A DNA stretch of 6,700 nucleotides from Acidobacteriota bacterium (GTDB taxonomy: Bacteria; Acidobacteriota; Thermoanaerobaculia; Thermoanaerobaculales; Thermoanaerobaculaceae): positions 1 to 6,700 of the forward strand of contig DAIDOU010000124.1 in assembly GCA_027458945.1 (NCBI GenBank), read 5' to 3'. How positions within the stretch are numbered: position 1 is the first letter of the stretch; each line of letters opens with the position of its first letter. The notes under the pieces are model-generated. The model saw nothing but the letters and a program-made list of their open reading frames with translations, was not told the DNA's origin and did not search any database. Both the position numbers and the translations under genes were made by a program. Below are positions 1-4,895 of this stretch, piece by piece.

Positions 1-584
1 AAGAACACCCCCGCGAGCGGCGCGTTGAACGCGGCCGCGATGGCGGCCGCGGCCCCGCACCCCACCAGGATCCGGCGCTGCGACGGCGGCAGTCCCATCG
101 TGCGGGCGACCCAGGCGCCGAGGCCGCCGCCCATCGCGACCACGGGGGCCTCCCGCCCCGCCGAGCCGCCGCTGCCGATCGTGAGCACGCCGTTGACAAA
201 CGTCGCCGGCACGTACCGGAGCGGGATCCGCCCCCACTCGCGGCGGGCGTCGAGCATCACCGACGCCACGCCCAGCCGCTCCGGGGTGCGGAACAGGCGG
301 CGGGCGAGCAGCGCGGCGGCGAGCGCGCCGAGCGCCGGGAACGCGAACCGCCACGACATCCAGTGCCACGGGAACTGGACCGCCCGGTCGAGCGGCCCCG
401 CCACGTAGTAGTCGAGCGCGTCGGAGACCACCGCAATCGAGTTCCAGAACGCGGTCGAGAACAACCCGGCGACCGCCCCGAGCATCGCGGCGAGGACGAG
501 CCGGGCCGTGGGGCGGCGCCCGTGGAGGGAATCGACGAAGCGCCGGAGCAGCGCCGTAGCCCAGTTCGGCAGCTTACGCGCCAT
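1..584 (-). CDS. CLC-family chloride channel or H+/Cl- antiporter, N-terminal part (cut by window start)
   Basis: This is an integral inner-membrane protein of the CLC family, which moves chloride or related anions passively or in exchange for protons. About 194 codons are visible from an ATG at 584; the gene runs off the left edge, so roughly the first half is present. A hydrophobic stretch lies at residues 28-45 and another at 80-95. The family core is clear: GSGGSAGREAP at 137-147, where E145 matches the gating glutamate of the GREGP motif (E148 in E. coli ClC), then AAAFNAPLAGVF at 183-194. Two oddities stand out. GREGP reads GREAP. The first anion-site motif (GSGIP, or GHGVP in many bacteria) reads LGVAS at 104-108, losing the Ser or His and the Pro. 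The gene is divergent from the Msr gene, 67 bases apart. The ATG has no usable ribosome site but a -10-like TATGCT lies 7 bases upstream. Family assignment is firm; the ion carried is not. Confidence 0.9.
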   Translation of the reverse strand, partial: MARKLPNWATALLRRFVDSLHGRRPTARLVLAAMLGAVAGLFSTAFWNSIAVVSDALDYYVAGPLDRAVQFPWHWMSWRFAFPALGALAAALLARRLFRTPERLGVASVMLDARREWGRIPLRYVPATFVNGVLTIGSGGSAGREAPVVAMGGGLGAWVARTMGLPPSQRRILVGCGAAAAIAAAFNAPLAGVF

Positions 585-591
585 CCTTTTC

Positions 592-620
592 AGCATAGCG
601 CCCGCCGGAGATTCCGGGAA
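592..620 (-). promoter_or_regulatory. Candidate promoter of the CLC gene, leaderless geometry
   Basis: On the minus strand a TATGCT hexamer (592-597) lies 17 bases downstream of TTCCCG (615-620, a weak -35). The hexamer ends 7 bases before the ATG at 584, so transcription would begin at or next to the start codon. The -10 is good, the -35 poor. This is inferred from sequence only. Confidence 0.4.
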
Positions 621-621
621 T
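611..621. promoter_or_regulatory. Perfect 11-bp palindrome ATTCCGGGAAT between divergent genes
   Basis: ATTCC and GGAAT flank a single central G, in the 67-bp gap between the divergent CLC and Msr genes. It overlaps the proposed -35 of the CLC promoter, so it could be an operator. It is relatively AT-rich for this region, but it is short, and no regulator gene is seen nearby. Chance occurrence cannot be excluded. Confidence 0.25.
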
Positions 622-651
622 GGACGCGCCGCCTTCCCGCTTGTCACGACC

Positions 652-1776
652 ATGAGATGTACGACCGCGGTGGGCCTGCTCTTCGCCGTGCTGCTGGCGG
701 CGGCGGGTTGCGGCCCGCGCACCGGGCAAGGCTGGTTCGCCGTGCGCGACGCCGAGGCGGCGCCGCGGGAGGCCGAGCCGCCGGGAGGGAGCGCGACGAT
801 GGCGCGGAAGTTTTCGAAGTCGGGGTACGACATCACGCCGCTGTCGCGCGCCGAGGTCGCGAAGCTCGCGGCCAGGCTCAGCCCGGAGGCGTACAAGGTC
901 ACGCAAAACGCGGGCACGGAGCCGGCGTTCTGCGGCAACCTCCTCGACAACCACAAGGAAGGCGTCTACGTCTGCGCCGTGTGCGGGCTGCCGCTGTTCT
1001 CCTCCGCGAACAAGTTCAACTCGGGCACCGGCTGGCCAAGCTTCTACCAGCCGGTCGACCCGGAGCACATCGTGCGCCAGGTGGACACGAGCTACGGCAT
1101 GGTGCGCACCGAGATCCTCTGCGCCCGTTGCGGGGCGCACCTCGGCCACGTCTTCGACGACGGGCCCAAGCCGACCGGCGAGCGCTACTGCCTCAACTCC
1201 GCCGCGCTGAATTTCTACGAAAAGGGGGCGACGCTCCCGCCCGAGAGCCTCCCCGCCCGGGCGGTCGCGGAGACGGCGGCCCGCCCTGCCCGGACCGAGG
1301 TGGCGTACTTCGCCGGCGGCTGCTTCTGGGGGATCGAATACTACTTCCACCGCGGCCCCGGCGTCATCGACGCGATCAGCGGCTACATGCAGGGGCACGT
1401 CGACCACCCGACGTACCGGCAGGTGTGCTCCAACACGACGGGCCACGCCGAGACCGTGAAGGTGATCTTCGACCCGAGCAAGATCACCTACCACCGCCTG
1501 CTGGAGGCGTTCTTCACGATGCACGACCCGACCGAGCTGAACCGGCAGGGGCCGGACGTCGGCTCGCAGTACCGCTCCGGAATCTGGTACGTCAACGACG
1601 AGCAGCGGCGCGAGGCCGAGGCGACCATCGCCGAGCTGGCCGCCTCCGGGCGGTACGGCAAGCGGAAGATCGTCACCGAGGTCGAGCCCGCCAAGACGTT
1701 CTGGCCCGCGGAGGAGTACCACCAGGAGTACATCGCCAAGAACGGCGCCGCCTGCCACGTCAGGGACCCGTGGTGA
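652..1776 (+). CDS. Bifunctional methionine sulfoxide reductase MsrB-MsrA with lipoprotein signal
   Basis: This enzyme reduces both stereoisomers of methionine sulfoxide: the MsrB domain repairs the R form and MsrA the S form. It has 374 residues from the ATG at 652. Residues 1-20 form a lipoprotein-type signal (hydrophobic 6-18, then AAGC with C20 as the lipid-anchor candidate), followed by a linker to about 50. MsrB spans about 55-195: zinc ligands C108/C111 and C157/C160, catalytic C180 in RYCLNS. The usual resolving Cys of DSGCGWPS is Thr here (NSGTGWPS); C94 in EPAFCG may replace it. MsrA spans about 215-374: catalytic C224 in GGCFWG, TTGHAE at 262-267, likely recycling C368 near the end. 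The B-then-A order is less familiar than the A-B order of PilB-type fusions. An in-frame ATG at 799 has a strong ribosome site, whereas 652 has none. An upstream in-frame ATG at 508 would overlap the CLC gene and spoil the signal peptide. Domain calls are firm; export is inferred from the signal. Confidence 0.93.
   Translation: MRCTTAVGLLFAVLLAAAGCGPRTGQGWFAVRDAEAAPREAEPPGGSATMARKFSKSGYDITPLSRAEVAKLAARLSPEAYKVTQNAGTEPAFCGNLLDNHKEGVYVCAVCGLPLFSSANKFNSGTGWPSFYQPVDPEHIVRQVDTSYGMVRTEILCARCGAHLGHVFDDGPKPTGERYCLNSAALNFYEKGATLPPESLPARAVAETAARPARTEVAYFAGGCFWGIEYYFHRGPGVIDAISGYMQGHVDHPTYRQVCSNTTGHAETVKVIFDPSKITYHRLLEAFFTMHDPTELNRQGPDVGSQYRSGIWYVNDEQRREAEATIAELAASGRYGKRKIVTEVEPAKTFWPAEEYHQEYIAKNGAACHVRDPW
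783..801 (+). promoter_or_regulatory. Internal ribosome site and alternative ATG inside the Msr gene
   Basis: GGGAGGGA at 783-790 precedes an in-frame ATG at 799-801 with about 9 bases between the purine core and the start. It is the best ribosome site of this gene and sits exactly between the signal/linker and the MsrB domain (codon 50). Starting here would give a 325-residue enzyme with both domains and no signal. This may be the only real start, or a second one giving a cytoplasmic form. Confidence 0.5.
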
Positions 1777-1842
1777 CACCCCGGGCCCGCGCAAGGGCGT
1801 CCGCGGCCGCCGCGCGGTGAGCGGCGCGACCCGGAGCCGCCG

Positions 1843-1851
1843 TGCGAAAAT
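1843..1851 (+). promoter_or_regulatory. Candidate extended -10 element before the Nudix gene
   Basis: TGC followed by GAAAAT reads as an extended -10 (TGn plus a hexamer matching TATAAT at 4 of 6). It ends 7 bases before the GTG at 1859, so a transcript would begin at or near that codon. No -35 match is seen at the expected distance. The element sits in an AT-richer patch of an otherwise GC-rich gap. Support is moderate to weak. Confidence 0.35.
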
Positions 1852-1858
1852 CCCATCC

Positions 1859-2464
1859 GTGGAACGACCGCTGACCCTCGCCGAGGTGCGAGCGGGGCTC
1901 GAGCGCTTGCACGCGCCATCCACTGCCGGCACGCCGCCCGGAGCGACGGCGGCGGTGGCCGCGGTGGCGCGCGCCGGAGCGGCGGGCGCCGAGCTGCTCT
2001 TCATCCACCGTGCCGAGCGTCCCGGCGACCCGTGGTCGGGCGACGTCGCGTTCCCCGGCGGCCGCGTCGACGCCGCCGACGCCGACACGCTCGCCGCTGC
2101 GCGGCGCGAGGCCCGCGAGGAGCTCGCGCTCGACCTCGAGCGCGACGCGGTCCTCCTCGGCGCCCTCCCTCCCGCCCGCACCCACCTGCAGCGGCCCACC
2201 GGCCCGCTCTGGGTCGCGCCGTTCGTCTTCGAGCTGGTGGGGACGCCGGCGCTCGTCGCCAACGACGAGGTGCAGGAGGCGCTCTGGGTGCCGCTCGGGT
2301 TCCTCGCCGACCCGGCCAACCGCGGTCGCTTCGTCTGGTCGCGTCCCGGCGCCGTACTCGAGATGCCGTGCGTCCGCTGGGACGGGCGTGTGATCTGGGG
2401 GCTGACGCTGCGCATCCTCGACGACCTCCTGGCCCTGCTCGAGCCTCCCACCCCGGCGCGGTGA
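1859..2464 (+). CDS. Nudix hydrolase (CoA-pyrophosphatase-like branch)
   Basis: A 201-residue Nudix enzyme, expected to split a nucleoside diphosphate linked to another group using Mg2+ or Mn2+. The Nudix box is visible: FPGG at 65-68, then RREAREELALDL from 82, with E84, E87 and E88 as metal ligands. The Gly normally near the end of the box is A90, and the first Glu position is taken by an Asp/Ala stretch at 74-76. The run DPWSGDVAFPGGRVD (57-71) resembles the branch that includes CoA pyrophosphatases, but the full CoA signature is not obvious, so the substrate is open. A strand pattern typical of the fold follows (WVAPFVFEL near 118-126). I chose GTG at 1859 because a -10-like element ends 7 bases before it. 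A GTG at 1817 in the same frame would add 14 charged residues with no better ribosome site. It lies 82 bases after the Msr gene on the same strand; shared transcription is not shown. Confidence 0.85.
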   Translation: MERPLTLAEVRAGLERLHAPSTAGTPPGATAAVAAVARAGAAGAELLFIHRAERPGDPWSGDVAFPGGRVDAADADTLAAARREAREELALDLERDAVLLGALPPARTHLQRPTGPLWVAPFVFELVGTPALVANDEVQEALWVPLGFLADPANRGRFVWSRPGAVLEMPCVRWDGRVIWGLTLRILDDLLALLEPPTPAR

Positions 2465-2488
2465 ACCAGGTCAATCACGGGCCGGCGC

Positions 2489-2517
2489 TTGCCGCGTCCG
2501 ACGCTTGGCGCTAGCCT
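2489..2517 (+). promoter_or_regulatory. Probable promoter of the acyl-CoA dehydrogenase gene
   Basis: TTGCCG at 2489-2494 and TAGCCT at 2512-2517 are separated by exactly 17 bases, a standard sigma-70-type layout. The start codon lies 23 bases past the -10, leaving room for the ribosome site. It begins right after the Nudix gene ends, suggesting that the dehydrogenase has its own transcription start. Confidence 0.45.
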
Positions 2518-2529
2518 GCCGCCGGAAGC

Positions 2530-2535
2530 GGAGGG
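2530..2535 (+). promoter_or_regulatory. Ribosome binding site GGAGGG deciding the dehydrogenase start
   Basis: GGAGGG lies 5 bases before the ATG at 2541. It favours this start over an in-frame ATG at 2505, which falls inside the proposed promoter and would add 12 residues unlike the family. Confidence 0.65.
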
Positions 2536-2540
2536 ACGCC

Positions 2541-3797
2541 ATGCTCACCGACACCATGCTCCCCGAGGGCGTGCGCGCGCTGCGCGACGAGGTCCGGGCG
2601 TTCGCCGCGAGCGTGCCGCACCAGCTCCTGCTCGACATGGACGCCGACCGGGTGCGCTTCCCGCGCGAGTTCCTGCAGGAGGCCGGACGCCGCCACCTGC
2701 TCGGCCTGCGCTTCGACCCCACCTGGGGCGGCCGCGGCCTGCCGTGGACGGCCGAGATGGTCGCCCTCGAGGAGCTCGGCGTGCTCGGCACCGCCCTCCC
2801 CTGCCTGTGGTCGCTGGTCTCGATCGTCGGCGAGGCGATCGCCGCGTTCGGCAACGACGAGCAGAAGCGGCGCGTCCTCGCGCCGATGCTGCGCGGCGAG
2901 CTGGCCGCCGCCGAGGCGCTCACCGAGCCGCGCGGCGGCTCCGACTTCTTCGCCGCCACCACGACGGCGCGGCGCGAGGGCGACACCTTCTACCTGTCCG
3001 GCCAGAAGCGGTTCGTCGTCGGGGCGGAGGGCGCCGACGTCATCCTCGTCTACGGCCGCGTCGAGGGGATCGCCGACCCGAAGCGCGCGATGACCGCGTT
3101 CCTCCTCGAGCGCGGCGAGGGCGTCGAGGTGCACCACGTCTACGGCCTGATGGGCACGCGCGGCGGCGGCACCGGGCGGCTGGTGTTCAAGAACGCCCCG
3201 GTCGGGCTCGCGAACGTGCTCGGCGGCGAGGCCGGGATCGGGCGCGGCACCGAGGTGTTCCACCGCATGATGATCCCGGAGCGACTCACATCGGCGGGCG
3301 GCGCGGTCGGCATGGGACGCGCGGCGTTCGAGATCGCGGCCCGTTACGCCGACCGCCGGCACGCGTTCGGCGACAAGATCCGCCGCTTCGAGGGGGTGAG
3401 CTTCAAGGTGGCGGAGAGCCTGACGCTGCTCGACGCTTCCCGCGCGCTCAACCACGGTGCCGCCCGCGCCGTGGACGTCGGCGAGGAGGCGGGCACGGTG
3501 CGCCGCCTCGTCTCGGAGGCGAAGAAGTTCGCCACCGAGTCGGCGTGGACGGTCGTCAACCACGCGATGCAGATCCTCGGCGGGATCGGCTACACCGACA
3601 TCTACCCCGTCGAGCGCCTGCTGCGCGACACCCGCCTGATCACGATCTGGACCGGCACCAACGAGATCATGGACCTCGTCATCCAGCACGAGTTCTACCG
3701 TCACTTCCTGGCCGAGAAGAGCACGGCGCGCGACGTCGAGGCCGACGCCGCCGGCGCCGCGCTCCCCGACGAGAAGGTCTACAACGAGCCGGAGTGA
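2541..3797 (+). CDS. Acyl-CoA dehydrogenase (FAD-dependent)
   Basis: This flavoenzyme should oxidise an acyl-CoA to the trans-2-enoyl-CoA, passing electrons to an electron-transfer flavoprotein, as in fatty-acid or amino-acid breakdown. It has 418 residues: a helical N-terminal domain (about 1-120), a beta domain (about 121-235) and a C-terminal helical domain (about 236-390). Family signature 1 is clear (ALTEPRGGSDF, 126-136). QILGGIGYTDIYPVERLLRD at 344-363 is close to signature 2. At the position of the medium-chain catalytic Glu (the YEGT motif) the sequence reads WTGT, with T371. A Glu in PERLTSAGG (E247) matches the place where isovaleryl- and long-chain-type enzymes carry their base, so activity is likely kept. 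The WTGTNEI ending plus IQHEFY is typical, from memory, of one branch common in deltaproteobacteria and relatives. About 30 extra residues trail the fold. It stands alone, with no ETF, thiolase or hydratase gene beside it, so chain length cannot be inferred. It converges with the next gene across 13 bases. Confidence 0.93.
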   Translation: MLTDTMLPEGVRALRDEVRAFAASVPHQLLLDMDADRVRFPREFLQEAGRRHLLGLRFDPTWGGRGLPWTAEMVALEELGVLGTALPCLWSLVSIVGEAIAAFGNDEQKRRVLAPMLRGELAAAEALTEPRGGSDFFAATTTARREGDTFYLSGQKRFVVGAEGADVILVYGRVEGIADPKRAMTAFLLERGEGVEVHHVYGLMGTRGGGTGRLVFKNAPVGLANVLGGEAGIGRGTEVFHRMMIPERLTSAGGAVGMGRAAFEIAARYADRRHAFGDKIRRFEGVSFKVAESLTLLDASRALNHGAARAVDVGEEAGTVRRLVSEAKKFATESAWTVVNHAMQILGGIGYTDIYPVERLLRDTRLITIWTGTNEIMDLVIQHEFYRHFLAEKSTARDVEADAAGAALPDEKVYNEPE

Positions 3798-3810
3798 CGC
3801 TCGGCGTGCC

Positions 3811-4749
3811 TCACCAGGAGCGCGCCACGGTCATGCCGACCTCGCCCGGCCCGATGCTGGGAACGACGGCCCACGCGGAGGTCGTGCCGCCCGGCTCGTG
3901 GCGGTGGACGACCCAGTCGCCGACCGCGCTGCCGATCAGGGCGCCGGCGACGACATCGGACGCCCAGTGGCGGTCGAGGTGGATGCGTTCCCAGCCGACC
4001 AGCCCGGCCAACCCCCACGCGCTCCCCTTGACCCACAACGAGGAGGCGTGCGCGGCGAACACCGAGGCCACGCTGAACGCCAGCGTGACGTCGCCGGAGG
4101 GGAACGACGCACCCCCGGCGAACGGCTTGAACGTCGCGTGCCCGGCCCCGTAGGAGGGGCGCTGGCGGCCGACGACCTCCTTGAGCACCGGCGTCACGAC
4201 CCCGGCCGCGAGGATCGCGGCCTCGAGGCCGTCCTCGGCGGTCGAGGTCAGGCTCGGCTTGCTCCACGCTTTCCCCGACAGCCACGTTGCGCCGAGGATG
4301 GCGAACGCCCCCCACTGTCCGAGCGGCCTGATCGACGTGGCGAGGTCGTCGGACGAGGTGCTGCGGTGATCCTGGGCCCAGGTGCGCACGCGCGGGTCGA
4401 GCGTCGCGGTCCCGACGACGGCCAGGGTGCCCAACCCGAGGTTCGTCCAGTCGCGCGCGTCCATGTGCGCCGGCTTGGTGACCAGGGCGAGGAGGTCCGC
4501 GAGCAGGCGCTTGCCGAACCCCTGCGGCGCGGCGCTGGAACCGCTCGCCGGCGCGGTCGCCGGGGCGAGTGCGGGAGAAGCCGGCGCCGGGGCCGCGATC
4601 GCGAACGCCAGCGCCGCCACCAGGGCCGCCGCCGCCAGCCGCCGGCGCGCGGCGAACGTCGGAAGCGGCCGGTCGGCGCCGGCATCGCGCCCGCCGGCCG
4701 TTGCTGTCGGCACGCCGTACACGGAACGTGGACTCTTTCCCAGTCTCAT
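3811..4749 (-). CDS. Exported PAP2-superfamily protein with altered PSGD motif
   Basis: A 312-residue member of the type-2 phosphatidic acid phosphatase fold, which normally removes phosphate from lipid or polyprenyl phosphates outside the inner membrane. Residues 35-58 look like a signal peptide or N-terminal anchor (RRR, then a hydrophobic Ala-rich run), after an unusually long polar start. PAP2 motif 1 is intact: K190 to R197-P198 (K-x6-RP). Motif 3 is intact: R255, H261 and D265 (R-x5-H-x3-D), keeping the nucleophilic His. Motif 2 reads SFPSGD (215-220), so the His of PSGH is D220. In this family that His serves as the general acid, so activity may be low, changed or lost. Helical segments follow at about 221-232, 243-251 and 264-278. 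The C-terminus (WAVVPSIGPGEVGMTVARSW) resembles that of other exported PAP2 proteins. A promoter-like pair precedes the ATG. The gene is divergent from a second PAP2 gene. The fold is certain; catalysis is not. Confidence 0.88.
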   Translation of the reverse strand: MRLGKSPRSVYGVPTATAGGRDAGADRPLPTFAARRRLAAAALVAALAFAIAAPAPASPALAPATAPASGSSAAPQGFGKRLLADLLALVTKPAHMDARDWTNLGLGTLAVVGTATLDPRVRTWAQDHRSTSSDDLATSIRPLGQWGAFAILGATWLSGKAWSKPSLTSTAEDGLEAAILAAGVVTPVLKEVVGRQRPSYGAGHATFKPFAGGASFPSGDVTLAFSVASVFAAHASSLWVKGSAWGLAGLVGWERIHLDRHWASDVVAGALIGSAVGDWVVHRHEPGGTTSAWAVVPSIGPGEVGMTVARSW

Positions 4750-4757
4750 CGCGGTCG

Positions 4758-4786
4758 ATCGTGAACCTGGCCGGCGCCGGAGTCAA
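4758..4786 (-). promoter_or_regulatory. Candidate promoter of the minus-strand PAP2 gene, leaderless geometry
   Basis: On the minus strand TTGACT (4781-4786, 5 of 6 to TTGACA) and CACGAT (4758-4763, 3 of 6) are 17 bases apart. The -10 ends 8 bases before the ATG at 4749, which has no ribosome site. The spacer contains the perfect palindrome CCGGCGCCGG (4771-4780), a possible operator, although such GC palindromes arise readily in this DNA. Confidence 0.4.
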
Positions 4787-4794
4787 GAACGCGG

Positions 4795-4811
4795 CGCCCT
4801 CACCGAGGGCG
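4795..4811. repeat. Inverted repeat: 7-bp perfect arms with 3-base loop
   Basis: CGCCCTC (4795-4801) and GAGGGCG (4805-4811) flank ACC in the divergent region between the two PAP2 genes, 8 bases upstream of the minus-strand -35. There is no T tract, so it is not a typical terminator. It could be an operator or hairpin, or chance in GC-rich DNA. Confidence 0.25.
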
Positions 4812-4863
4812 TGCCGTCGCCTGGCGCGGTGGAGGGCAGGCCGGAGGCGCAGCACCGTTTGGG

Positions 4864-4888
4864 TAAGATGAGGTGTTGCGGTTCGGAG
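4864..4888 (+). promoter_or_regulatory. Weak -10 (TAAGAT) and ribosome site (GGAG) for the plus-strand PAP2 gene
   Basis: TAAGAT at 4864-4869 matches the -10 consensus at 4 of 6 and lies in an AT-richer patch, but no -35 stands at the right distance. GGAG at 4885-4888 is 7 bases before the TTG at 4896 and is the main support for that start. The nearby ATG (4868), GTG (4873) and TTG (4876) are all out of frame. Confidence 0.4.
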
Positions 4889-4895
4889 CCGAGCG

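Noticed and set aside
25..408. A short plus-strand open frame opposite the CLC gene
   Set aside because: The minus strand here carries the GREAP and AAAFNAPLAGVF motifs of CLC proteins; the plus frame shows nothing recognisable.
1777..1816. GC palindrome (CGGGCCCG) after the Msr stop as a possible terminator
   Set aside because: There is no T tract and the stem is short; such palindromes are expected by chance at this GC content.
363..1820. A 485-codon plus-strand frame overlapping the CLC and Msr genes
   Set aside because: It is rich in Arg, Gly and Pro without motifs, while another frame over the same bases encodes clear MsrB and MsrA domains.
574..2478. A 634-codon open frame on the minus strand across the Msr and Nudix genes
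   Set aside because: It is antisense to two well-recognised genes; its translation is Arg/Ala/Gly/Val-rich with no family motif, as expected for the reverse frame of GC-rich coding DNA.
2511..3704. A 397-codon minus-strand open frame across the dehydrogenase gene
   Set aside because: It is a shadow of the acyl-CoA dehydrogenase; the composition is biased and no domain is visible.
3798..3810. Bidirectional terminator between the convergent dehydrogenase and PAP2 genes
   Set aside because: Only 13 bases separate the stops and they form no hairpin of note.
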